Shown: one piece after another, positions 8,509 through 16,842 of the stretch
How positions within the stretch are numbered: position 1 is the first letter of the stretch
How the letters are laid out: each line of letters opens with the position of its first letter
Assembly: GCA_030522375.1 (NCBI GenBank)
Contig: CP130488.1
Location: 1,240,001-1,304,000 of the forward strand
Direction of reading: 5' to 3'
Length of the DNA: 64,000 nucleotides
From: Methanosuratincola petrocarbonis
GTDB taxonomy: Archaea > Thermoproteota > Methanomethylicia > Methanomethylicales > Methanomethylicaceae
Made by a program: the position numbers and the translations under genes
Notes under the pieces: generated by a model
The model's database searches: none
Told to the model about the DNA's origin: nothing
The model's input: only the letters and a program-made list of their open reading frames with translations

Positions 8509-9813
8509 TCAATTCACCCTCAGGTCCAAGACGCGCCTGGCTTTTCCATCACGCCTCTCGATCGACATGGGAGGCAAGACCCTTACCACGGGCTGGAATC
8601 CCAAGATCGTTCTGAGATCCTTGAAGAGGGATCTCTCCAGCGACTTTGCAGAAGCATCTTGAGGGCTTTTGCAGTTCGTCTCCACAAGTACTGTAAGCTG
8701 ATCTAGGACACCCGCCTTCTCTATTACGAGCTGGTAGTTCATGCCCACCTCAGGGTATTTCATCAAGACGTATTCGACCTGACCTGGGAATACCTTCACC
8801 CCGTTGATCGAGAATGCGTCATCGCACCTGCCCTTGATGCGCGCAATCCGCTGGTGCGTCCTCCCGCAATCGCATCCATTGGTATCCAAGAGCTTTGAGA
8901 TGTCTCTGGTCCTGAACCTCAGCATTGGCATTGCGGTCTTCGTCAGAGAGGTCAGGACTACTTCGCCCTCCTCCTCTAGGCCTAGGGCTTCTCCGGTCGA
9001 GGGATCTATGATCTCGACTATGAAGTGATCTTCCCAGATGTGCAGCCCCTCGCCGTACGAGCAGTTGCACCCCACCCCTGGACCGTACATTTCGGACATT
9101 CCATATATGTCGTGGCAGTCCATGCCCCAGACGTCCGAGATCTTCTTCATCATCGAGTCGCTCCAGGCTTCGGCGCCGAATATCCCTTTCCTGACCTGCA
9201 GATCCCTCTTCACGTCAATCCCCATCTCTGACGCGACCTCTGCGATGTGGAGGGCGTAGCTCGCTATTCCGGCGATCATTGTTGTACCGAGGTCACGCAT
9301 GAGGTTTATCTGCCTCTCGGTGTTCCCCGTCCCTGTTGGGACGACAGTCGCCCCTATAGCTTCTCCTCCGTAGTGGAAACCGAGGCCCCCTGTGAAGAGA
9401 CCGTAACCAGGCGTCACCTGGAAGACATCGCCTCTCCTCAGACCGCTCATGAAGAGGCATCTGCACATGATCTCGGTCCAGTTCTGCAAGTCCTCGCGGT
9501 TGTAAAACACGAGGGTCGGCTTTCCCGTCGTCCCGGAAGAGGCGTGAACCCTAACGCATTCCTCCCTAGGCACTGCAAGGAGGCCGAAAGGGTAGTTCTC
9601 ACGCAGGTCATACTTAGAGACGATGGGGAGCTTCCTCAGGTCGTCAAGGGACCTTATGTCTTCTGGACCTATCCCTCTACTCTTCAACGCAGACCGGTAG
9701 AAGGGAACGTTTTGGTATAATCGAGTGACCGTCAGCTTCAGCCTCTCGAGCTGGATCTTTCTGATAGAATCTCTGTCAAGCGATTCTAAGCTCCTGTTCC
9801 ACATTTCATCCAT
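8509..9813 (-). CDS. paaK: Phenylacetate-CoA ligase family enzyme
   Basis: AMP-forming aryl/acyl-CoA ligase of the PaaK branch, 434 residues. The P-loop SSGTTGKP is at 92-99, YGMSEMYGPG at about 239-248, and the C-terminal lid domain (FSINGVKVFPGQVEYVL) is typical. Its start lies within the end of the symporter gene (8-base overlap, with GGTGATTAGGA before ATG), so uptake and activation are coupled. In anaerobic archaea such ligases feed aryl acids into aryl-pyruvate formation for aromatic amino acids or act in aromatic degradation; which applies is an inference. Confidence 0.88.
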   Translation of the reverse strand: MDEMWNRSLESLDRDSIRKIQLERLKLTVTRLYQNVPFYRSALKSRGIGPEDIRSLDDLRKLPIVSKYDLRENYPFGLLAVPREECVRVHASSGTTGKPTLVFYNREDLQNWTEIMCRCLFMSGLRRGDVFQVTPGYGLFTGGLGFHYGGEAIGATVVPTGTGNTERQINLMRDLGTTMIAGIASYALHIAEVASEMGIDVKRDLQVRKGIFGAEAWSDSMMKKISDVWGMDCHDIYGMSEMYGPGVGCNCSYGEGLHIWEDHFIVEIIDPSTGEALGLEEEGEVVLTSLTKTAMPMLRFRTRDISKLLDTNGCDCGRTHQRIARIKGRCDDAFSINGVKVFPGQVEYVLMKYPEVGMNYQLVIEKAGVLDQLTVLVETNCKSPQDASAKSLERSLFKDLRTILGFQPVVRVLPPMSIERRDGKARRVLDLRVN

Positions 9814-11281
9814 TCCTAATCACCTTCGCATTGAATATCAAGTATACCAATATACCGACCAAAAGCCCTGGAATTATTGGGTATATGAAGGAACTGGAAT
9901 AGAAGTACAGCTGCCAGATTATGCATGTCAACGCTGCCGAAATCACGGAGGCTATTGCGCCTAGCCGCGAACCCCTCTTCAAATACAGTCCCCCGATCAG
10001 CGGAGCAAAGAACGCAGAGGAGATTGCTGAGAATGCCACACCCACAATTCCAACGATGATGTCAGGGGGGTTAAGCGCGAGCATGAGCGGCACAGCCCCG
10101 AACAGCACTGTCGCAAATCTGAGGTGAAACACGCGCCCGCTTGCCTTTGGCCTTGCTGCAGATATCACGTCCCTAAGCAACGATCCGGAGAGCATTATGC
10201 ATATGGGAGCAAGAGTGGACATCGCGGCGGCGAGTATTGGCACCAGCAGGAGCGAACCGAACCCGGAGCCGAACAAAGAGACTGCAATAGAGGGCATGAC
10301 GAGGTCTGGGTTTGCAAGACACTGCCGCAACGCAGAAGGGTCAGATATTACTGCCCACCCAAACGGACCGGCAAAGAACACGGCGAAGGCGAAGACTGCT
10401 ATGAGTATGGGGGTGATTGCTCTACCCACCCTTATTACGGAGGCGTCCCGCGCGCTGTAAAACTGCACTACCATGTGTGGGCTTGTCATCTGTGCGAAGC
10501 TTATCGCAAATGTTAGCGAGAGTATGTAGGGGAGGGTAGCGCCTGCCGCGGAGACGGCAGAAGGCGCGGGTCCAGGGAAAGTAAGCAGAGAGATCCCACT
10601 TTCCCACCCGCTGAGTCGCACCGCATTCAGCACCGAGAGGGCATCCTCCCAACCGCCAGTCCGAAGCAGGATCCCGCCCATCAAGACGAGGGCTGAAGAG
10701 ATCATTAACACTCCCTGGAGGAGGCTCACAGCAACATTCCCCCTGAAACCCCCGATGCTCGCGTAAAGGAGGGCAGGAACCGCGACTATTAGAAGGGCCT
10801 GGTAATAGGGAATCTCTAGAAGCACCTGGAGGATATTACCGGCACCCTTGAATATCGATATCAAATAGAACTCCATGAACATAATGAACACTAAGGCAGA
10901 TACAAGCTGGAGAGCCCTCGAGGAGTACCTCGTACCCAAAAACTCCGAGACGGTCATCGAGTTGGAGAGGTCGGCAAATTGCTTTATCTTAGGGGCGATC
11001 AGCGCCCATGCCAATACCGCAAAGAGGATGTGGAAAAAGAAGAGAAAAGTGCTCCATTGGAACCCAAGAAGAAATCCCATCCCTCCTCCGCCCAGGAAGG
11101 CTGCAGAGCTGAAGTAGGTGGTCGTGTAGGAGAATGCCAACAGCACAGGCCCAAGGCTTCTGTTTGAAAGAAGGAAATCAACCACGGCCTTGTTCTTCCT
11201 GCCTCCAATAATTGCGATCAGCAGGGTCATCAATATGTAGGCAAAGATGATTGCTATCGGGGAGAGCTCCGTACTGGTCAC
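9806..11281 (-). CDS. Sodium:solute symporter (SSS family)
   Basis: A 491-residue integral membrane protein with about 13 hydrophobic helices. The N-terminal segment after helix 1 (VVDFLLSNRSLGPV then FSYTTTYFSSAAFLGGGGMG) carries the Na+-site region of the SSS/LeuT fold, and MTVSEFLGTRY before helix 4 is a family signature. It starts at GTG 11281, overlapping by 4 nt a tiny upstream gene, and runs into paaK. Substrate is inferred as an aryl or other monocarboxylate from the linked ligase. Confidence 0.88.
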   Translation of the reverse strand: MTSTELSPIAIIFAYILMTLLIAIIGGRKNKAVVDFLLSNRSLGPVLLAFSYTTTYFSSAAFLGGGGMGFLLGFQWSTFLFFFHILFAVLAWALIAPKIKQFADLSNSMTVSEFLGTRYSSRALQLVSALVFIMFMEFYLISIFKGAGNILQVLLEIPYYQALLIVAVPALLYASIGGFRGNVAVSLLQGVLMISSALVLMGGILLRTGGWEDALSVLNAVRLSGWESGISLLTFPGPAPSAVSAAGATLPYILSLTFAISFAQMTSPHMVVQFYSARDASVIRVGRAITPILIAVFAFAVFFAGPFGWAVISDPSALRQCLANPDLVMPSIAVSLFGSGFGSLLLVPILAAAMSTLAPICIMLSGSLLRDVISAARPKASGRVFHLRFATVLFGAVPLMLALNPPDIIVGIVGVAFSAISSAFFAPLIGGLYLKRGSRLGAIASVISAALTCIIWQLYFYSSSFIYPIIPGLLVGILVYLIFNAKVIRNG

Positions 11282-11376
11282 CTCTTTTTAATACTGACAA
11301 AGAAGTTAGCGGCTGCCAAGACCGCCCCGCTAACTGTGAAGAGGATAAGCACGAAATCCAAGGGCAGCTTCACCAC
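11278..11376 (-). CDS. 32-residue single-helix membrane peptide upstream of symporter
   Basis: Read from GTG 11376 to TGA 11278-11280, ending KKR and overlapping the symporter GTG by 4 nt. Residues 5-27 are hydrophobic (FVLILFTVSGAVLAAANFFV) and followed by a basic tail, so a single transmembrane helix with the C-terminus inside is likely. Several SSS transporters carry a small membrane partner encoded just upstream, and this peptide would fill that place; it is too short for standard gene callers. GTG 11373 is an equally possible start. Confidence 0.55.
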   Translation of the reverse strand: MVKLPLDFVLILFTVSGAVLAAANFFVSIKKR

Positions 11377-11383
11377 ATTAATA

Positions 11384-11439
11384 TGTACTAAAGTGGTTTT
11401 TTATAAGAATATATAAACATACTTGTACTAAATTGTACA
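11384..11439 (-). promoter_or_regulatory. TATA box flanked by TGTACTAA repeats (aryl-acid operon promoter)
   Basis: The minus strand has an extended TATA box (TTTATATAT, plus positions 11409-11417). It is bracketed by TGTACTA copies at 11384-11390 and 11424-11430; the second forms a palindrome TGTAC-N6-GTACA (11424-11439). Sites on both sides of a TATA box are the usual place for archaeal repressor or activator operators. The nearest regulated unit is the peptide-symporter-paaK operon; the divergent 172-residue gene starting at 11579 might share control. Confidence 0.5.
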
Positions 11440-11578
11440 TTAAATCTTGATGCACTCGAGGCGCAAAAAAGAACCGGTTGCAAAATGAGGTGCCCAGGCT
11501 AATAGGATCCGAGCCTGGAAAAGGGCGAAGGTTGCAAAATGTTATTATCTCGAGTCGGCGATAGCTCATTGGAGCAAT

Positions 11579-12097
11579 ATGCCAGAGATGCTCGCTGCTG
11601 AAGATATTGTTCGGGAGATAATCGACAGGTACAATAAGAAGCCGCTCGGCTGGCAGATGGCCTCAGACCTAAGAGGGAATGCTATAGTAATCGGGCCGGA
11701 TTTCGGGTATAGGCTCAAGACGATGATGATTAGCCCGTCTGAGAATATTGGCTTTGGGATCAGATTTGAGCCAGAGAGCCTCGGGGCTTCAATCGACTCA
11801 GGCTACCATTTTGGATTTAGGCCTGTCCCGCCTGATCTCTTCGAAAAGATATCAAAGGAAAACCTCATCGGAGCCGAGGGCGTTCAGAAGATAATTGGAA
11901 AGATTCTGGAGAGCGAGCCGGTACCCTTGGACAGGATCGGTTCAGGGGTCAAAGGGGTCTTGGGAGGGCCCTTCCTGCAGCACCCCGATCTCAGGTGGGT
12001 GTCCAAAGCACAGCAAGAGCTGGACGAGAAGCTTAGGATCGAGGTGGAGAGGGAGTTTATCAGGAGGTACCCGATGAGGGCTTCGATCTACAGATAA
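11579..12097 (+). CDS. Conserved-looking hypothetical protein, 172 residues
   Basis: I do not recognise the family. The protein is soluble, mixed alpha/beta, with no cysteines, no signal peptide and no membrane helix. It has a central stretch rich in Gly/Pro (GPDFGYRLKTMMISPSENIG, about 38-57) and a charged helical C-terminus. Codon use is like that of the neighbours and a GGAG site precedes ATG 11579, so it is a real gene. It is divergent from the aryl-acid operon and could be co-regulated with it, but no function follows from that. Confidence 0.7.
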   Translation: MPEMLAAEDIVREIIDRYNKKPLGWQMASDLRGNAIVIGPDFGYRLKTMMISPSENIGFGIRFEPESLGASIDSGYHFGFRPVPPDLFEKISKENLIGAEGVQKIIGKILESEPVPLDRIGSGVKGVLGGPFLQHPDLRWVSKAQQELDEKLRIEVEREFIRRYPMRASIYR

Positions 12098-12165
12098 GGC
12101 TCAGTAAAGTTCGCTACGCAGTATAGATAAACCACTTAATGCAAAATGGAAATTGCGGTGAGAAG

Positions 12166-12453
12166 ATGGGCAAGATCAAGCTCTACAAGTCTCCTTCGTG
12201 CACGAGATGCCCTATAGCGAAGTTCATCATGAACCGGGTTTTGGTCACAATGGGGCTCGAGTATGAGAGGCTCGTAGAGGAGAGGGACACGGAAAAAGAC
12301 TCTGAGGCGATGGCAGAGCTCCTCATGCTCGACTGTGACAAGACCCCCGTAATAAAGCTCGGGAGCATCCTGATCAAGGAGGAGGATGCCTTGGTGGAAA
12401 GGATAGTGAGGGAAGGCATAGAAAACTGGATCGCCTCGGGAATGCCAGACTGA
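12166..12453 (+). CDS. Glutaredoxin-like thiol-disulfide protein
   Basis: A 95-residue thioredoxin-fold protein. The start of the fold is intact: beta strand KIKLYKS followed by the redox motif CTRC (about residues 12-15), then a conserved-type TPV cis-proline (DKTPVIK, about 74). ATG 12166 with GGTGAG upstream is preferred over ATG 12139. It is the first of a run of small genes ending in cysS. The partner is unknown. Confidence 0.75.
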   Translation: MGKIKLYKSPSCTRCPIAKFIMNRVLVTMGLEYERLVEERDTEKDSEAMAELLMLDCDKTPVIKLGSILIKEEDALVERIVREGIENWIASGMPD

Positions 12454-12472
12454 AATTGGAGTGCACACACCC

Positions 12473-12643
12473 ATGCGTTGCAAGTCGTGCGAGAAGTGGT
12501 ACGGCGCTGAGGACGACGACTATGGCCCCTGCAGCATAAAGCATGCACGGGGAGACAAAAAGTTCATCACGCACGGGGAGCACGTTTGCGATGAGATCTA
12601 CAGGGACAAGGGATCTAACAAACATGGAGATCAGAGAAGCTGA
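12473..12643 (+). CDS. Small cysteine/histidine-rich protein, 56 residues
   Basis: Starts at ATG 12473 with GGAG 11-12 nt upstream. It begins MRCKSCEKWYGA and contains further Cys and His (GPC, KHARG, HGEHVC), a likely metal site of the CxxC...C...H/C kind. The end overlaps the GNAT start by 20 bases. I do not know the family. Its place between a glutaredoxin-like gene and a GNAT gene gives no clear role. Confidence 0.5.
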   Translation: MRCKSCEKWYGAEDDDYGPCSIKHARGDKKFITHGEHVCDEIYRDKGSNKHGDQRS

Positions 12644-13409
12644 TCCAAAGGATTTCCCGGAACTTGTCCTATTGACGGAAAAGGAGGGGTGGAATTACAA
12701 CGAGGATGACTTTCATTGGTTCAGCAAGGTCGGCGGCAAGACCTTGGTTGCAATTAATGAAGATGAAATAATAGGGATGGTCACGGTATTTGACTATGGG
12801 GGCGCAGGTTGGATCTCAAACCTACTTGTGAAGCCAAGGGAGAGGGGGCATGGGATCGGCGGAGAGATCCTCTCTGAGTGCAAAAGGCGGCTCGAAAGCA
12901 AGGCGACGATTGCCCTTTTTTCCTACGAGCGCTCGACGGATTTCTACGAGGCAAACGGCTTCAGGATCGACATTGAGGCCTACCTGGTGTCCCTGAAGGA
13001 TCGCGACGGGATCCGGAGGGGCAAGGAGTTCGTCATTGAGGCGGAATTAGGGGAATCGATGCTCCAGATGGATCGAGAATGCTTCGGCTATGAAAGGCAC
13101 ATGGTTATCGGAGAGCTGGCAAAGAGGGGGGCGGTGCTTAAGCTTGAAGGGTACGATGGATTCGCCATAGTGAGGAAGGATCCCGTTGAGCCCTCAGTCG
13201 GACCTGTGATCTCAGGCGAAATCGGGGCTGGGAATGAGCTCCTCCTCGCATCGCTAGAGTTCGCTGGACCGAATGCCAAGGCAGTGGTTCTGGAGGAAGG
13301 TCTCGGGTTTCTCAATTACGAGGAGAGGATCAGGAGGCTATATCTGGGCGCCCCGCCGAAGATAGATCGCAGCAGGGCGGTCGCTTTCGCCGGGCTTGAG
13401 CTGGGGTGA
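12624..13409 (+). CDS. GNAT-family N-acetyltransferase, two-domain
   Basis: A 261-residue protein from ATG 12624. Residues 1-130 are a complete GNAT domain with the acetyl-CoA loop RERGHGIGG (about 70) and the terminal FYEANGF strand-helix. The second half (FVIEAELGESMLQMDRECFGYERHMVI onward, quoted here only as a region, about 133-261) looks like the second domain of the GNAT/YitH-type acetyltransferases. It overlaps the small Cys-rich gene and ends 4 bases before the cysS start. Substrate unknown. Confidence 0.8.
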   Translation: MEIREADPKDFPELVLLTEKEGWNYNEDDFHWFSKVGGKTLVAINEDEIIGMVTVFDYGGAGWISNLLVKPRERGHGIGGEILSECKRRLESKATIALFSYERSTDFYEANGFRIDIEAYLVSLKDRDGIRRGKEFVIEAELGESMLQMDRECFGYERHMVIGELAKRGAVLKLEGYDGFAIVRKDPVEPSVGPVISGEIGAGNELLLASLEFAGPNAKAVVLEEGLGFLNYEERIRRLYLGAPPKIDRSRAVAFAGLELG

Positions 13410-13413
13410 TAAT

Positions 13414-14589
13414 TTGCAGGTATTCAACACTAAGAGCGGGAGCAAAGAGGAGCTGATCACATCTGATCCAGGAATGGTGAAAGCCTACATATGCGGGCCG
13501 ACGGTTTACGACTATTGCCACATAGGGCACGCCAGGACCTACATAAACTTCGACGTTTTCAGGAGGTACCTCGAGGCGCTCGGCTACGACTTCATGCATG
13601 TACAGAATTTCACGGACATAGACGACAAGATAACCGAGCGCGCAGTCACACAAGGTAAGGCCCCGAGTGAAATCGCGGAGTACTTTATCCAAGAATACTT
13701 CAAGGACATGGACAGTCTAGGCGTCAAGAGTGCGACGGTTTACACGAGAGTATCTGAGTTTGTCCCGAAGATTGCAGAGGCAACAGCAAGGTTGCTAGAG
13801 CGGGGTTTAGCTTACAGATCAGGTAACGCAATATACTTTGACGTACAGAAGGCCGGAGGGTTCGGAGAGCTCATCTCAAGCGTTGAGGAAGCAGTCACAG
13901 ACAAGATCGAAAAAGGGTCGAAGAAGGGACCGTTCGACTTCACGCTTTGGAGGGAGGGGAAGGAAGGGGAGGAGACATGGGACTCGCCATTAGGTAGGGG
14001 GAGACCTGGCTGGCACATCCAGTGCGTGGTGATGTCTACCGAATCGCTCGGACCCGAGTTCGACGTACACTGGGGAGGAATGGATCTCATCTACCCGCAT
14101 CACGAGTGCGAGGCACTGCTGTCAAAGGCGATTTTCGGGAAGGTTTTCGTGAAATATTGGATTCACAACAACTTCGTCCTGATGAGCGGCGACAAGATGT
14201 CAAAGTCATCGGGGCACCCCGTATACATAAGAGATGTCTTGGAGAAGTTTTCCGGAGATACGCTTAGGGCATTCCTCCTGCAGAGGCACTACCGTGAGAA
14301 GATCGAGTATTCCGAAGATGGCCTGGAAGGCGCCGAAAGGAGGCTGCAGACCATTAGAGAAGGGGCGAAAATTGCCAGGAAGGGCAGGGGTGAGGGAGGC
14401 ATGAGCGCGTGTGTAAAGGACTATGCGGACATGTTTTTCGGCAGCCTCGACGATGACCTGCGGACGGGAGAGGCTCTGACGATCGCGGAGAGGCTGGCAT
14501 GGGAGATTACGGAAGGGAAAGAGAAGGATTTCACCGGGGCTTGGAAGGTTTTCGACGCTGTTGAAGGGATCCTTGGGATCAGGCTCTAG
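13414..14589 (+). CDS. cysS: Cysteinyl-tRNA synthetase
   Basis: Class I synthetase, 391 residues, short as in many archaea. The chosen start is TTG 13414, with GGGGTGA overlapping the GNAT stop as ribosome site. Zinc ligand Cys27 (YICGPTVYDY), HIGH at 36-39, later zinc ligands (WHIQC, PHHECE) and intact KMSKS (about 257-261) are present. The lineage therefore makes Cys-tRNA directly and does not need the SepRS/SepCysS route of many methanogens, at least by this gene. A TTG at 13396 would add six residues. Confidence 0.93.
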   Translation: MQVFNTKSGSKEELITSDPGMVKAYICGPTVYDYCHIGHARTYINFDVFRRYLEALGYDFMHVQNFTDIDDKITERAVTQGKAPSEIAEYFIQEYFKDMDSLGVKSATVYTRVSEFVPKIAEATARLLERGLAYRSGNAIYFDVQKAGGFGELISSVEEAVTDKIEKGSKKGPFDFTLWREGKEGEETWDSPLGRGRPGWHIQCVVMSTESLGPEFDVHWGGMDLIYPHHECEALLSKAIFGKVFVKYWIHNNFVLMSGDKMSKSSGHPVYIRDVLEKFSGDTLRAFLLQRHYREKIEYSEDGLEGAERRLQTIREGAKIARKGRGEGGMSACVKDYADMFFGSLDDDLRTGEALTIAERLAWEITEGKEKDFTGAWKVFDAVEGILGIRL

Positions 14590-14597
14590 GATCAGAA

Positions 14598-14630
14598 CCC
14601 AGCAGCGGCTTACTTCAAGATGCTGCTGGG
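14598..14630. terminator. Inverted repeat between convergent cysS and moaE
   Basis: CCCAGCAGC (14598-14606) and GCTGCTGGG (14622-14630) form a perfect 9-bp stem with a 15-nt loop, 8 bases after the cysS stop and 27 before the moaE end. It is placed as a shared terminator or RNA 3'-end structure; no T run follows, so termination is an inference. Confidence 0.45.
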
Positions 14631-14656
14631 AATAGGATCCTCTGGCGAGGCAGGTC

Positions 14657-15106
14657 TTAAGCCCCTTCTGCCCCCACCCAATATCCGCCGTCTTCTGTTA
14701 TCTCCTTCTTCCAGATGGGAGCCTCGTGCTTAACCCTGTAAACAGCCTGTCGCACAGCCTCGAAACCAGAGTCGCTCCTCTCAGAGGCTATCGCAATGAA
14801 GAGAACTTCCTCGCCTGGTACGAACGTACCATACCGATGGCATATGAGAACGTCCCTGACCCCGTCTATCTTTGAAATGTCCTCAGCTATACTCTGGAGC
14901 GACTCCTTTGCTGGCTCCTCGTATGCCTCGTACTCCAGTAGAACCACCCTCGATCCTCCTCGGGTAGATCCCCTAACGGTCCCGATGAAGGTGATTAAGG
15001 CACCGTAGGATCCCACTCCCAGATTCGACTTCGCTAGAGAGATTAGCCTTTCGGCGCTGAACCCTTCCTCTTTTTTTGACAGGATACCCATCGGCATATT
15101 CAGCAC
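14657..15106 (-). CDS. moaE: Molybdopterin synthase catalytic subunit MoaE
   Basis: Large subunit of molybdopterin synthase, which puts sulfur into precursor Z. It has the MoaE core: LITFIGTVRG near 40, EYEAYEEPA, the ICHRYGTFVPGE strand (HR near 90), and the C-terminal catalytic loop KHEAPIWKKE (about 127-136). Length 149 is usual. Several in-frame ATGs (15106, 15097, 15091) leave the start uncertain. No moaD is adjacent. Its presence implies Mo or W cofactor enzymes, such as formylmethanofuran dehydrogenase or aldehyde oxidoreductases. Confidence 0.92.
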   Translation of the reverse strand: MLNMPMGILSKKEEGFSAERLISLAKSNLGVGSYGALITFIGTVRGSTRGGSRVVLLEYEAYEEPAKESLQSIAEDISKIDGVRDVLICHRYGTFVPGEEVLFIAIASERSDSGFEAVRQAVYRVKHEAPIWKKEITEDGGYWVGAEGA

Positions 15107-15167
15107 AGGGATTTATCAAAAGCACACTAAAATAACTGTTCTCCTCTGGATAGCCGGGGGAAGGACC

Positions 15168-16328
15168 TTGGAATGCGGGATTTGCGGCAAGCACTATTCA
15201 GACGATCTTCTGGAACTGCTTTCCGAGGTTTATGGTCCAAGGCTCCCGGGAGTGCTTGAGAGGCTCAGTACCCCGCCGAGCAGATATGCGGTCAGGGTCA
15301 ACACCCTCAAGGGGAACGTGGATGAGGTTGTAAGTTTCTTCAGGGCAATTGGTGTTGACTGTCGAGTCCATGAACAGATAGAGGAGGCCGTAATGATCGC
15401 TGTCGAGGGCCCGTTCAAAGTCGATCCCTCAGGGAATTCGATCACCGCAAAGAAACATGCAGCTGAGAGCGTCATGCTCGGAAGCAACCTCTACATGCCT
15501 GGGATCATGAGGATGCAGAGGATCAAGGTAGGCGAAACTGTGCGGGTCGAAGACCCCCGAGGGCACTTGGTCGGGGCTGGCATTTCCAAGATACATTCAG
15601 GATTGCGGGGCGCGAAAGGGATCGCCGTTTCCACGTCTCAGAGCATATACAGGTTGCCGCCGATACGGGAGACCATTTTATTCTCGGAAGGAAAGCTCCA
15701 GGAACAGAGCCTTCCCGCGATACTTACCTCAAGAGTTCTGGATCCCCAGCCTGGGGAAATAATCGTTGACATGTGCGCTGCGCCAGGAGGCAAGGCTGCC
15801 CACATTGCGCAGCTGCAGTGTGAGAAGGGGAGGGTTCTCGCTTTCGAGCACTCTCCCAGGAGGGCGTCTAGGATGACAGAGGAGCTTGGGCGCCTCGGGA
15901 TCAGATCTGTTCTGGTCGAGAGGGCGGATTCAAGATATCTGGACAGAGACTACCCTACGCTGAGGGCGGACAGGGTGCTAGTCGACCCCCCGTGCACAGC
16001 CCTCGGCGTCAGGCCGAAACTCTACGAGGAGGCTACTGCGGCGGAGGTCTTCTCGTCAGCAGCATTCCAAAAGCAGTTCCTGAGGGCTGCCGCAAGGATC
16101 GTGAAGCCCCTAGGTGTAATCGTGTACTCGACGTGCACGCTGTCGATTCAGGAAAATGAGGGCGTGGTCCGGTTCGCTGTCGAGGAGCTCGGGCTTGAGC
16201 TCGAGGAGCCCCCAATCAGGGTGAACGTGGCCGGGCAGGGGATCGGGTTCAAGGAGTGCATCAGGTTTGACCCAGACGTTAGCGAAACGCCCGGATACTT
16301 CATCGCGAGGTTCACAAGGAACCGTTGA
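15168..16328 (+). CDS. NSUN-type RNA (cytosine-5) methyltransferase with PUA domain
   Basis: A 386-residue protein starting at TTG 15168 behind GGGGGAAGG. A PUA domain (about 95-170) precedes the Rossmann methyltransferase: AdoMet motif DMCAAPGGKA (about 201), motif IV DPPC, and motif VI TC (YSTCTLS), the nucleophile pair of RNA m5C enzymes. This architecture is that of archaeal NSUN6-like enzymes, which act on tRNA C72. Its last 17 bases overlap the end of the convergent nob1 gene. Confidence 0.88.
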   Translation: MECGICGKHYSDDLLELLSEVYGPRLPGVLERLSTPPSRYAVRVNTLKGNVDEVVSFFRAIGVDCRVHEQIEEAVMIAVEGPFKVDPSGNSITAKKHAAESVMLGSNLYMPGIMRMQRIKVGETVRVEDPRGHLVGAGISKIHSGLRGAKGIAVSTSQSIYRLPPIRETILFSEGKLQEQSLPAILTSRVLDPQPGEIIVDMCAAPGGKAAHIAQLQCEKGRVLAFEHSPRRASRMTEELGRLGIRSVLVERADSRYLDRDYPTLRADRVLVDPPCTALGVRPKLYEEATAAEVFSSAAFQKQFLRAAARIVKPLGVIVYSTCTLSIQENEGVVRFAVEELGLELEEPPIRVNVAGQGIGFKECIRFDPDVSETPGYFIARFTRNR

Positions 16329-16842
16329 TCTTCCTCTTGCTGTAGACCTTCCTCTTAAGCGAATGTCCGCACACCTGGCAAGTGGTTAGCTTCTTGGACT
16401 GGTCATAAGTGGCCCCGCATGCAGGGCAGTAAAGGAACCACCAGAACTCCTCGGCTATCCCCTTTGTTACCATCGGCTTGAAGTCTATCGAAAGGAGGGT
16501 GCATAGGTTCTGCAGACTATAGTCGTCGCTCACGACAAGGACACTCTCCCCCTCGCTATCTAGTTCGAGTGCCAGTGCAACTACCTCGAGATCAGTATCA
16601 GATAGCACAGTGAGGTCCCCGGTCGAGGAGGCGCGGGTCTTCACTACTGTCACATACTCGGGTCGCGGTGCCCTCACTTTAAGGCGCCCGCTGGCGATCG
16701 AGACCTCTGTTACAGACCGCGTCCTTCCAGCATAAAGCTCGGCCTCGACGCCTGGAGTTATGTAGTGGGTCCCTTCGACTAGCCTCGGGTTGAAGCCGTA
16801 GATTATTGCTGACGTGTCGAGCACATAAGTCTTGGAGGCCAC
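16312..16842 (-). CDS. nob1: rRNA maturation endonuclease NOB1
   Basis: PIN-domain nuclease that trims the 3' end of 16S rRNA. The PIN acidic residues are present (LDTSAIIYG near 8, E34 in GVEAEL, SDTDLEV near 81, SDDYSLQN near 105), followed by a zinc ribbon with two CxxC pairs (YCPAC, TCQVC). At 176 residues it has the archaeal length. Its start shares a base with the end of nadK, so the two are one operon. Confidence 0.92.
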   Translation of the reverse strand: MASKTYVLDTSAIIYGFNPRLVEGTHYITPGVEAELYAGRTRSVTEVSIASGRLKVRAPRPEYVTVVKTRASSTGDLTVLSDTDLEVVALALELDSEGESVLVVSDDYSLQNLCTLLSIDFKPMVTKGIAEEFWWFLYCPACGATYDQSKKLTTCQVCGHSLKRKVYSKRKINGSL

